64,000 bases of DNA. Origin: Takakia lepidozioides (lineage: Eukaryota > Streptophyta > Takakiopsida > Takakiales > Takakiaceae). Under the pieces are notes generated by a model. That model was not told the DNA's origin and searched no databases. It saw only the letters and a program-made list of their open reading frames with translations. Positions 32,986 to 43,551 of this stretch are shown one piece after another. How positions within the stretch are numbered: the stretch's first letter is position 1; each line of letters begins with the position of its first letter. A program made the position numbers and the translations under genes. Where the stretch lies: the NCBI GenBank assembly GCA_030704615.1, contig CM060731.1, positions 27,714,001 through 27,778,000 of the forward strand, written 5' to 3'.

Positions 32986-34071
32986 CTAGGCCTCTCCATG
33001 CCCGTGCTTGCCACAATGCCCACATTGCAACTGTGCAGGCTGTGCATATGCCGACCCTTTACCTCCCTCTGGGCAATCCTTCTTGACATGGGGTCCTCCA
33101 CATGTCCAACACACCACCTCCGCCTGTTGTTGGCCTGCAAATGAAGGGAGAGACCCCTGCATCTGAGGTCCTCTCTGTCCTTCCCTGGGCTTCACTTGGA
33201 CCCCCTTATTGCCTTGAGCACGTTGAGGTAGTGGTTGGCTAGGAGCACCACTACCCTGTGGTGTCTCCTTAGCAAATCCCACCATGACCACTCGTTCCTC
33301 CACCATGTTGAGCTCTATCCGCTCTGCCAGCAAAAACACATTTGCTAAAGTGGGTTGGGCCGCTTGTAGGAGAGTTGCATCCCGCACCCTTCTCCTCAGC
33401 TCCTTGTCCAATATCCCATACCAGAATTGGACTGCCTGAGCTTCTGTAACCCCTTGGGTTACATTTATCAAGCGCCTCATGCGAGTGAAAGCCTCCCTCA
33501 AGCTCTCAGTAGGCTTTCGTTGGAACTCTTGCAAGCTCCGCAACTTCTCTGTCCTCACCCCTTGGTAGTTCCCTCTCAACTCTTCGAAGAACTCCACAAC
33601 ATGGTTGAAGGCAGGCACGGGTACTGGTGCTGGTGCGGTAGTGGCTTGGGTGGACGTTGTAGCTACGGTACCACTAGTCCCACCAGTCCCACTAGTGCTT
33701 GCTGAAGCTGCCGGTGCAGCGGCAGGTGTAGCCACTACCCTCGTGGCTCTAGTGCCCCTAGTGATGGAGACATAGTCGGGTGACCAGTACATCCTCCACT
33801 CCTCGATCTCAACCTCATGCCCCCGCCTGAACTCATGGTAATCATCCATAGGCAGCCCCTCAAGGTGCTGAAACAACCCCTTCCATGCCATGAAAGACGT
33901 AAATAGTTGTGGATTGCGCATTTGCTGCAAATCACACCAACTATCAAACTCTTGAATAAAATCATCGAACTCGATGGTACCCACCGCCCCAGAGTACCTT
34001 CGTGGCCCCTTGGTAGCTCCATACATCTCCTCCATTGTGTCCCACAACAATGGCAAGGAAACAACTTGCAC
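32986..34071 (-). CDS. Element B: Gag with zinc knuckles
   Basis: 361-codon open stretch. It runs from LLWDTMEEMYGATKGPRRYS through the helical Gag domain to REAFTRMRRLINVTQGVTEA, the first knuckle CWTCGGPHVKKDC and second knuckle CGHCGKHGHGEA, where a stop interrupts it. A Gly/Arg-rich segment continues in another frame at 32976-32611. Confidence 0.85.
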   Translation of the reverse strand: MQVVSLPLLWDTMEEMYGATKGPRRYSGAVGTIEFDDFIQEFDSWCDLQQMRNPQLFTSFMAWKGLFQHLEGLPMDDYHEFRRGHEVEIEEWRMYWSPDYVSITRGTRATRVVATPAAAPAASASTSGTGGTSGTVATTSTQATTAPAPVPVPAFNHVVEFFEELRGNYQGVRTEKLRSLQEFQRKPTESLREAFTRMRRLINVTQGVTEAQAVQFWYGILDKELRRRVRDATLLQAAQPTLANVFLLAERIELNMVEERVVMVGFAKETPQGSGAPSQPLPQRAQGNKGVQVKPREGQRGPQMQGSLPSFAGQQQAEVVCWTCGGPHVKKDCPEGGKGSAYAQPAQLQCGHCGKHGHGEA

Positions 34072-34914
34072 CGCCGGTGCGAGTCATCCTGATTCACAAT
34101 CCGAATCAGAACCTTCCGTAAAAGACACAGGAGGTGAAGGTGGCCTAAACCGCACACCTCGTCTCGTGTACCCACTAGTGCTCGAACCGGCACTGTCCCC
34201 AACAACTAGTGGCACCTCCGTGTTGACAAATTGTCACTCAACCGGTCATGAACATGTCTCTAACCCCCTCTACACAAGGTAATCGGATAGAGAACTTGTT
34301 GCGGCTTATGGTTTGGAATACTAGGTTCCTAACATAGCCTACACCTGCACCTGCATCCACTGCAAGCACTCCTATGGTTGGCTAGTCATCACCTCCAACC
34401 TCACCATAGGAGAAACAATGATGGTCTGACTGGTCATCACCCCAGCCTCACCATCGACAGCATGCTCTAGGACTGGCCAGTGATCAAATCCGGACCAATC
34501 ACCTATAAAAACAAGCGCCCACACAAAATTAACATGGTGCACAGTCAAGCATGCAGGTATGGAGGGGATCCAAACACAAGAAATCAGAACGACAACTCCC
34601 CCACACCAAAAACAACTCCACGGTGTTGCTCCTGCAAGGACACCCCAGCCCAAACCCGGATTGACTCTTGCCTCCACCTACGGAAAGGTCTTGGCCTAAT
34701 GAGAGGGTGGAAAATTACGAGGAAGAGAAGCTAAAGCAATGCCTAACCCTAGCATGCCCTCATCCCAACACTCTTTTTCTCCTCTCTTCCCTCACTTGCA
34801 TGACCATGGAAATATCATGAAGATACTCCTCAAACCGCCCTCCACGAGCTTCAAAATTTGGCCTTCAAGACCGCATGCTAGTCCTCAGGCAGTCCATCAG
34901 TGCCTCCACGAGTT

Positions 34915-35510
34915 AGCATAGGCCGTCCACATGTCAACACGGGCCACCACAGACCAGCACAGGCCCACACAGATCACTGGTCACAGCCGTCACAACCCCA
35001 CACAGGCCACAGACCACAAGTCACAGCCTGTCACAGCCCCTCACAGCCCCCAAGGCCACAGGTCACAGCCCATCACAACCCCAAAGGCCACATGGCACAG
35101 CCTGTCACAACCCCTCACGGCCCCAAAGGCCACATGTCATAGCCTGTCACAGTCCATCACAGGCCACAGGCCACAGGTCACAGCCCCAAAGGCCATAGGC
35201 ACAGCCTGTCACAGTCCGTCACAGCCCCACGGGCCACAGGTCACAGCCTGTCACAGTCCCTCACAGCCCCAAAGGCCACAGGCACAGCCTGTCACGGCCC
35301 TACACAGGTCACAGGGGTCACAGCCCCAAAGGCCACAAGCATAGCCTATCACAGCCCTATATAGGTCACAGCCTGTCACAGCCCTACACAGGTCACAGGG
35401 GTCACAACCCCAAAGGCCACAGCCCGTCACAACCCATCACAACCTGTCACAGCCCGTCACAGCCCCACAGGCCACAGGGCACAGCCTGTCACAGCACATC
35501 ACAGCCCCAT
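34915..35510 (-). repeat. Minisatellite in the 5' leader of element B
   Basis: About 600 bp of imperfect repeats built from CACAGCCTGTCACAGCCC and CAAAGGCCACAGG blocks. Long plus-strand ORFs here are only the repeat read out. It sits at the same place as the unrelated hairpin array of A. Confidence 0.85.
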
Positions 35511-35999
35511 CCATGGCCACTCATGACAGTTTAGCCATTTCTCCAAGGGGTTTAGCCACGCCAAGCTAGGGTTTGTGTCTCTTGGACTCTAGGCTTCTTT
35601 GCACCGAGCTATGGCGGCTGTGAGGAAATCAGCAAGATATTCTTGCTCTTTGTGGCCCCCACACACCACCAATAGTAGCTCTAATTCCAAAGGAAAATGT
35701 TTACAACCGAAACTAAGTGCACAAGCTTCCTTTTAACTCACAAAACAGCGCCATTTATCCCTATGGCGACTAACCAAACATGGCTGACTTCCAGCCCTTG
35801 TAGGCACTTATTCATGCACTCTCCTTGGCCATAGAATATGTCTTAGAGCCTATTCCAGCCCCCTACACCTACCACTTCAAGAGCCATGCTCTATCTAGGC
35901 TTGTAGTTGAAACCCCCAACTCAGAACACGCTCTACAAGTGTCGGACTGTCACATAAGAGCAGATCAGCCCCTTACCTTCTCTTCTAGCTCTCCAAAGC

Positions 36000-36265
36000 T
36001 TAAAGATGGAGGCCTAACTAGGTTGAATGCATGCTCCACACATGCCCTACAGGGAAACCAACTCCTTCATTCCTTTCTTGCACTCCCAGACCTGAAAATG
36101 CAAGCCTTCAACGGGCTGAAAGCATGCTCCACACATGCGTTGCCCTCACATAAGAGAAGTCAGCCCTTCCCTCTTCCTTGCTTGCCCTCCAAGCTTGAAG
36201 ATGGAAGCTTCAATGGGCTGCATGCATGCTCCACATATGCATCCTCTTCACACAAGAGGTAATAT
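36000..36265 (-). repeat. Three imperfect ~100-bp repeats in the leader of element B
   Basis: Blocks containing GCATGCTCCACACATGC and a following AAGCTTGAAGATGGA-like stretch recur about three times. No coding content recognised. Confidence 0.5.
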
Positions 36266-36943
36266 CAGCCCCCTATCTTGGCTCCTTGGCTCCTTGATGC
36301 TCTCTAAGACAAGACTAAGCACTCCATAGCCTTTGCCAAGCTCCTGAAACCCTAAGGCTTACATTTCCAGCCACAAGACACTCCTCTTTGTGGTGCAAGA
36401 GCTCTTCTTCCAAGCTCTGAAACCCTAGGTGCACATTCCATGGCCTTGCCGCACCTCTTAGCTCCTGTTCCAACCCTGCTTTTGCCATGACAAGAGCCCT
36501 TTCAATGCTGAAGCTCAAGATTGAAACCCAATCTCAACATACTCCACAAAGTGCACTGATTTGCCCCAAGCCAAATCAGCCCTTTTGCTTGGTCTTGCAA
36601 TCCTTCACACAATGAAAGCTCGCATTCCCAAGTCCAGTTCTCAGCTTTGCCACCAAAGCCACTATAACCTGCTCTTGACTGGTCTTCTTCCCAATCGTGC
36701 TTGCTCATACATGTACACAATTTGAAACCATCAAGGTGCTCTGGAATTACCTGCAGCATGGTGCTTTCATCTCTGAAGCTGAAGATCGAATGCCAAGGTC
36801 TACCACCTCGTAACCCACATTGCCTCCGCTTCTAACAACCAAGGGCTCCACAATGCTCCTTGCATAACAACCTGGTTTCTCTCATCCTCAAGCAAAAACC
36901 ACAAGTGCTACAACTAACTCGTATCTGGCACTCACAGATACGA

Positions 36944-36959
36944 GCTCATCTTTCTCGAG
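36944..36959 (-). promoter_or_regulatory. Element B candidate self-primer binding site
   Basis: Element-sense CTCGAGAAAGATGAGC directly follows the 5' L module and is a perfect 16-nt complement of L positions 37115-37130. Next to it (36918-36944) lies a perfect 10-bp stem, 7-nt loop hairpin (CTCGTATCTG / CAGATACGAG). Confidence 0.7.
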
Positions 36960-37276
36960 TGATAAAGAAGAAGAATACAAGCACGAGCTCACAAAGCTGA
37001 AGCTTAAACTAATGCATATATAACCTCATCACTCAAATACAAGTCAAGCCAAGTGCACCCCATGCCATGGGGAATCCACACTACGGCGCCATAGCTAGGC
37101 GCGGTGAGGCTCAACTCGAGAAAGATGAGCCTCCCGCGCTTGCCGTGAAGATAACCACTCCAGGGCCTAAATCTGCCTTGACCCCTGGATTGACACTTGG
37201 GCCAATCCCAAATGTCAATATGTAAAAGCTAGCTATTTCCTAGCTAGTTTCACACTAGTGGTAAAATAACTTGACA
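36960..37276 (-). repeat. Element B, 5' L module (LTR-like)
   Basis: 317-bp direct repeat of 26358-26675, abutting the LINE with the GCCT duplication. No X module lies beside it. Confidence 0.92.
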
Positions 37277-40240
37277 GCCTTCTGAAAGTCAACGAAGCAA
37301 ATATATACCAATTTTTTGTCATAGCTTGCACGTAACCTGGAGAGTGAAAATGTGGTTAAGTGTGGATTCGTTGGGACGGAAACCAGCTTGTCCCTTCGCA
37401 CGTATGTAAGAGGATTCAGCCCAATCATCCAGTTCCATGGCCACTACTACCCCAAACAGAACGAGGACACCATAATTGTGCGATAGTTGGTCGGTGCGAG
37501 TTTGTCACCGCTCTTGAAGAGGGGGTGGATGATGCTCTTTGTCCATTCTGTTGGAAAGCCATGTTGCACTGCTTCATTGAAGAGTTGAGCTATAAATTGC
37601 GCCAAAGTGGGTGCCGCGTGCTTGATGAATTCACCCTGTAGCCCTGATATATCCAATGCCATGCCATTTTGCAGCTTCTTGACTGCCTTCTGACATTGGC
37701 TGTAGTAAAGAGAGAGAAGTGTAGGGGTTTAAAGGTTATGGGAGAGGGAGTTTGGCTTGGGGAATGGTACAATGACTGGGCATACTCTTGCTAGACGTGA
37801 ATGTCAGTGATTGCAGGTGGGTCTCTGTGAGGTTTAAGGAGGGACAAAAAAGAATGAGGAGAAATCTGACTTTTGCAAGGAAACTTGTAGATTGCAACTT
37901 CAGAGCGTAGGCTCCCTTTTGGATCTAAAGAGAGACTTATAGTGCTTGAGAGCTAGGTGTTTGGAATCTGGAGAGGAATGGATATCTAGGAGTAGAGATT
38001 TGATGTGACGGACCTAACAACTTTGGATTCTTCATCATAGAAAGGTGCATATCTACGAGTGGAGAGGGGTGAGGAGGTAGATGGGATGGTGACTGGGAAG
38101 GATCGTAGGGCTGAGTCCCAAAGAGCATGAGTTAGATGGGTAGCATTGTCATCAGTAGATGGTAGAGCTAAGATGGAGGGGAGGATTGAAGCTAGGCATG
38201 TTTCATAATCAGTGTCGTGTAAGTGAGAGAAGGAGGTATTAAAATGAATTGGGGGTGTGAAGGGAGAGAAGCGGAGGAGCCCCCCCTGATGGGGAAAGAG
38301 ATGGAAGGAAATGCAAAGGGAAGGCAAGACTAGTGATCAGAATCCAGGTACCTCGTGATGTAAAAAGAACTAATTCTATTAGTTGTGTTGGGGCTCCCCA
38401 AGAGGTAGTCAACCACGCTTTGTCCCTTGTACGTGTGGCAAGTGAACTGACTGGAGGATTTCAAAATAGTTGTGCAATTATAAATGATAAGCCCCTGAAT
38501 CTGGCAAAACTTAAGTAGATGGTGACCATAGCTCATGATTTCGCTAGAGACATCCGAACTTTGCCTCTCCAAGATCAGATGTGAGTATTGGATGTGTAGA
38601 GGGTCCGTGGGGTCGAAGGTTGGAGCCTATAGAGAACCTGTACGAGCGTTGAAATCGCCAACCAAGAATATTTCTGTGTGTGGGTACGGAGACGGGACAT
38701 ATCCTCTTCTAGTGGAACATATGGCGAATCTGTTTGCATGTGGAGGCCATTGTGTGGAGATGCAGCCGGGGCAAAGTAACATCCCGTCGGTAGAATATTT
38801 GGTTGTGGATTATAGCCTTTGATGTGTGACACCAAATGTACCTTACGCCCAATGGATCTTTCTATGGGAAGGAGATATATGGGAGAACCCAGTCAGCAAA
38901 GTAACAAGCCACTCCACCAGAGCCTTTGAGTCCTGTGCGTGGACGAGTCACTGACTGAAAGCTATATCCGAGAGTAGATGGAGGGTCCTTGCCTTCATAC
39001 GCATGTGTTTCCAAGACAAAAAGAATATCACAATTGGAGAGGATATTGAGAAGCCTTTGCGGATGGCTCCAAAAAGAGCCATTATAGTTCCATGAGCCTA
39101 TGTTCAGATATGAGCGTGTGTTGGTCTCATGGGGCCCCAACCCATTTTTAGAGTTAGAGGGGCGACACTCCTGCTCTCTAATGATGACTTTGCCATCTCG
39201 GTACACTGCATAGTGTCCATGTGTCTGAGCCTGTTTGACCTGCGCGAGTTGAGCCCGCATGACATTGTATTGCATGGGGGTCAAATCCTCGTTCAAATAC
39301 ATGTCGTGACCTCTCAATTGAGGCCTCTGATGGAGGACCCTATCCCGAACACCCTTGTCCCTAAATCTGATGAACAAGACTTTGTGCTCCAAAGTTCCTA
39401 CACGCCAAGCTTGTTCAATGTCACTTGCTCCCAGTGGTAGCACCAGATTTTGTTGGATGAGGGTGGTTTCCACTTCAAGGGGGTCACCCTCTGCAAGGGT
39501 CCCTAGCTTCCCCGTGACCCGGATGTTAAAGGCTTTGAAAGCCCATTGCTGTTCCTCCCGCAGGGTAGCCGAAACTGTCTCTTCTAAAGAGCGGGAACCG
39601 CTGTTGGATGGTCCAGTGCTTCCCTTGACTATGTTAGCCCAAGAAGAAGCCTCCGCCTTATGAGTTTGGAGATGTTGGGCCATTGAAGATGTCGCAGCCC
39701 TGTGGGCTTCCAGCTCTTTAGTAAGAGTTGCCACCTGTTGGTGGATACTTGCCATGAGGGAACTTGAAGTGTCTTTCTCTATGAGGGCCCTCACTTCTCC
39801 TTCTGGAGTTTAGAGAGACGCGTGTTTGTTGTTTGTGCATTGATTTGTTTCAACAAGACCTCCACTTTGCATGTATTGCTCTCCAGAAGAGAAGCTCACA
39901 AGACGGCGACCTCAGTCCGCAGATTCTCTAGATCTTTGTCTCGGGCTGCACACATTTTCTCCACGTCCCTGTCTTTGGCAGCAAGCAACTTCTTGAAGTC
40001 CTTACTGCGTGCTTCGAGCAACTGCCGCAGTGCCTCGGAGGAGCTCCTCCGAGATGCAGCGAGTTTGCAGGGTAGCAACTTGGTCCCGAAGGATTTGGAT
40101 ATCCGCACTCCTAGTGGAGTACTGGCTCAAGGGAGAGGCATGTTGAGTGCCCGGCCGGGAAGGAGAAGTAGAGGAGAATCAAGGTGAGGCGAGGGTGAGG
40201 GCGAGACCCCATCCTCGTCACTAGTTCTGGACGAGGACAT
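37277..40240 (-). mobile_element. LINE, 5' segment (ORF1-like, endonuclease, RT N-terminus)
   Basis: Upstream part of the split minus-strand LINE. From a Met at 40240 (SSSRTSDEDGVSPS) come a coiled-coil region (about 40108-39896), an open stretch 39794-38862 with an RRM-like nucleic-acid-binding part, and the start of an APE endonuclease (YLNIGSWNYNGSFWSHPQRL, FVLETHAYEG). Endonuclease ends with SVVDYLLGSPNTTN and DSDH (38400-38330). RT begins GLQGEFIKHAAPTLAQFIAQ and continues LFKSGDKLAPTNYRTI (37650-37447). Frame changes and stops make it a dead copy. Together the three pieces span about 4.6 kb. Confidence 0.85.
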
Positions 40241-40324
40241 GGTGGAGGCGGCGCTAGGGCGCAGGCATGCCAACGCGCGCGGCGAAGAGAGAGAAAGAGA
40301 GAGAAGAGCTCACACAAAGAAAAA

Positions 40325-40327
<3 letters not shown>

Positions 40328-40374
<47 letters not shown>
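40328..40374. repeat. GA microsatellite
   Basis: About 47 bp of (GA)n just upstream of the LINE ORF1 start. Surrounding sequence is also purine-rich. Confidence 0.95.
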
Positions 40375-40378
<4 letters not shown>

Positions 40379-41757
40379 ATGGGAGAAAGAAAGTCCAACC
40401 AGAAAGAGAGAGTCATCAAAGATGGAAGAGAGCACTCTTTATAATATTGAAAGAGAGGATTAGAAGGGAAAATTTTGAAACAGAAAGCAAACTGTGGAAG
40501 CAGAGCTTAGTCCTAAAACTACTTTGATATATTTCCAATTAATGTTGGATCTGTTGAACTCCAGGGACGCAGAAGAGGAGGGACGTCCTGCGGTGTTGCC
40601 ATTGCAGAGGGATTTGCTGTGCCCAGACGCATGAGTCAGCCTGAGAGTAGCTGCATATAATGCCTTGTCTTCCCCATGTCGATCTGAAGGTATCAAGGAG
40701 CGCATCTTGTCATTCTAAAGTCCAGTTAACGTACGCAGCTTTGCCCACGCCAATGTAGCCGCAATGGTGAGATCCAAAAAGACATTAGTAAGTAAGGACG
40801 GTAGCTCTGGAGTTAGTATTGCTTAGAGTCCAGCCGCAGTGGGCTTTCCATAAATGTGATAGAGGGGCAGCTCTCACTCTTTCAAACGGACATTTGCTAA
40901 CTTTGGTTTTGGCTCTTTGCTCGTAATTTAAGAGGAGGACGACCGGGTGGATATGCAAGTGGTCTAGGTCTTCTAAAGAGTTTGCACCAGGGGCCATATG
41001 ACCCTAGGTGCCTGGCAGTGGATTAGGCAATGTCCCACGACTCAATTGTACCTAACTGGCAGCATGTGCAGGGTGAGGCCTCCTCGAAGTTCAAGTATTG
41101 ACCCACCTTTAAAACCCTATTGGCAACCTGCCAAAGGAAGACGCTCATTTTGGCTGGCTTGGTTTGCTCCCATACTAGCGCGCCCATATACACTTCCAGT
41201 TCTCTTCTCTAAAGTGTTGATGACCCCACTTATCATTCCATTTGCTTCACAAGGGTCTAGCTTGAATCAAGACCCGATAAGTTTTTTTTTGCAAAATAAG
41301 TGAAGAAGTTGGATAAGGTGCTCCCAAAGCACCAATTATACTCTGAAAATCCACATCGAGAAAGACAAAGACAAATATGGATATGGATGATTATGAAGAG
41401 CGTATTGAAATATGAAATGTAAATTTGTACTTTGGACAAGTTTAGACTTAGGTTCATACATATTCTCTATCCTATATCTTAGGATTAGGATATTTATAGA
41501 CGATAATGCCTCCGTATCGGGTAGTTCACAAATCTACTTGACAGTATTCAAGGATGAGACACCTTATTATTTTTGGCAACCTTTGCAAATCTTATCGAAA
41601 TTTCTAAATGGCTGATCCAATTGAATCCAATTTCCATAAGAATATATCTCATGATGTGGACAGCTTCTCCTTATTTTTCAGATTTTTTGGACAAGATTTG
41701 GGTATACCTCCTTTGCACTCAGTGATCTGGGGGGAGTGAAGAAGTTGCATTTTCAGC
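40375..41757. other. Spacer without a supported gene
   Basis: Short overlapping ORFs only. The 5' boundary of the LINE may lie in its first few hundred bases. AT content rises toward 41.3 kb. Confidence 0.4.
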
Positions 41758-42385
41758 ACTTTGCCATCCTTTTTATTTTAAGAAAAAATTGGTTTTGTTG
41801 TTTAAAAAAGGGAATGGTCCCAATGACTTCAATAAAGTCGAGAAGGTCCTGACAACTTTTTGATTGGTTCCAGCCATGCAATCCTGACGTTCACTTTGCC
41901 ATCCTTTTTATTTCAAGGAAAAATTGGTTTTGTTGTTTAAAAAAAGGGAATGGTCCCAACGACTTCAATCAAGTCGAGAAGGTCGTGACCAGTGTTGGGC
42001 GGGTATATAAATTACCCTGATATACCCGGCGGGTATATTAGGGTATTTTGATATATATATATACCCTAGTGTGGGAAGTTTAGGTACCCGGATGTATACC
42101 CTTATATCAGGGTATATTTTTATGATATACCCTTATCCTTATATTTACCCTGCATCAAGACGCTCAATATACCCTACTTTTCTAAAGGGTATATGTTAAA
42201 ATGAAGGGTATATCTAATCAGGGTATATAAGGGCCTTTATGTGCCTTTATAGCCTTTGTGTGCTAGGTCTTTTCTCTTTTTGTTGTGTTGTTAGGGAGCC
42301 TTGAGCTATAAGAAAGCTCCAATCACAACTAAAACAAATGCTACATATATATCATTCCTAAAATGTCATATAACCCAAACAATAC

Positions 42386-42906
42386 CAGTGTTGGACTGGT
42401 ATATAGGTGAAGGACTGGTATATAATACTGGTATATGCACTGGTATTAGATACCAGACCAGTCTGGTATCATTTGGGAGAATTCTTGGTCATATACTAGA
42501 CCAGGCTGGTATCAGTTCTTTCATACCAGCCACAATACCCGTTCTCCCCCACCCTCTTCCTCATTTACTCTGGTATGTATATTGAAGTAATTTATGTGTA
42601 CATATGCCTATATATTTGTACTTATATATATTTACTTCTTATATGTATATGTATATGTATATTTTATTTGTTTTCACTTGATACTTGCCACTTGATAAAT
42701 TTGTAACTCAAGATGGCTTTGGAATGATACCAGAGTTGATATCTCATACCAGCTGGTATTGTGGTCATGATACTCATATTCATACCAGTATCTGGCAAAA
42801 AAATACATCCACCATTATACAGACCAGACTGGTATGAAAGTTTTGTGATACGCCTGGTATCAGGACCAGTCTGGTATGTAAAAAACTTGATACCAGTCCA
42901 ACACTG
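42386..42906. mobile_element. Nested hAT MITE
   Basis: 521 bp with perfect terminal inverted repeats (CAGTGTTGGACTGGTAT at both ends in opposite sense) and a perfect 8-bp duplication AACAATAC (42378-42385, 42907-42914). Interior is full of CTGGTAT/ATACCAG copies. No ORF of note. Inserted inside the outer hAT, so younger. Confidence 0.95.
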
Positions 42907-42982
42907 AACAATACCTCTTCAGATCTCGCATATATATATATATAAGGAAACCTGCCCACAATTTAGGTCCTTGAGGGGGGGA

Positions 42983-43190
42983 TTTTTTTTTTTCAGGAAA
43001 CCTAGGAGCGACAGCCCACCCTGAGGAGCAGGAAAGATTAACCCCCTTTCATTTATGGACCATGAGACCTACAACGCCCAGACGTACCGTCACGAACAAT
43101 CCCACACACGGGGCAGGGCAGCGGGTTCGAACCCCGAACCACCATAGCCACACACACTGTGCACTTCCCAGCTGAGCTACCAGCCGATGT
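42983..43190 (-). mobile_element. tRNA-derived SINE inside the outer hAT
   Basis: On the minus strand a pol III A box (TGGTAGCTCAGCTGG, about 43183-43169) and B box (GGTTCGAACCC, about 43133-43123) are spaced as in a tRNA. About 120 bp of unrelated body follow, ending in an A run (T run 42983-42993 on the plus strand). Not a functional tRNA gene: no acceptor pairing follows the B box. Confidence 0.7.
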
Positions 43191-43551
43191 GCTTTTTTTA
43201 ATCTCAAACCTCCTCCATCTTGCATTGGAAATTAACACCAAAATATTATGCAATATCTTATCAATTTTCTCTTTTACCCTAGATTGTTTTTTTTTTTTTT
43301 TGTGTTTTATATATAATGAAGAACATCATATATTCTTTAAAAAAAATTAAATTATATATTAATATCCATACCCGGAAACTATTCATACCCTTAGGGTATA
43401 TTTTGGCATATATATCCATACCTGGGGGTTATAAAGAAATCTGAACAGTTAATTTATCCATACCCGGAGGGTAAATGATTTGACAAAAATAATTTACTTA
43501 TACCCTAAGGGTATATTGAAATCAATATACCTGCACAACATTGGTCGTGAC

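Larger units (their letters stand above)
26180..37276 (-). mobile_element. Element B: second gypsy-type element with DNA methyltransferase and PHD finger
   Basis: 11.1-kb minus-strand relative of A with the same order and the same odd termini: 5' L (37276-36960), primer-site candidate, 2.7-kb leader with a minisatellite, Gag, protease, methyltransferase, RT, RNase H, integrase, PHD finger, polypurine tract, X (26866-26678), GC, L (26675-26358), X' (26357-26180). The target duplication is GCCT (26176-26179 and 37277-37280). The two L copies differ by roughly 13 of 317 positions, so it is older than A. Coding frames are interrupted by a few stops, frameshifts and one integrase deletion. Confidence 0.9.
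41990..43543. mobile_element. Non-autonomous hAT transposon (outer)
   Basis: Terminal inverted repeats start CAGTGTTGGGCGGGTAT and end as the complement of CAATGTTGTGCAGGTAT. The element is flanked by a perfect 8-bp target duplication GTCGTGAC (41982-41989, 43544-43551), the hAT signature. Interior has many GGGTATAT/ATATACCC motifs near both ends, likely transposase-binding subterminal repeats, and no transposase ORF. Own length is about 1.0 kb after removing the inner hAT. Confidence 0.92.

Noticed and set aside
34931-35344. Plus-strand ORF of 137 codons rich in His, Pro and Thr
   Set aside because: It is the minisatellite of B's leader read in one frame; no domain and antisense to the element.
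36900-36960. A tRNA primer binding site behind the 5' L modules
   Set aside because: Neither A nor B shows a TGG start or a stretch matching initiator Met or other common primer tRNAs.
43120-43190. A tRNA gene
   Set aside because: A and B boxes are present but the sequence after the B box does not pair with the 5' end as an acceptor stem; a SINE fits better.
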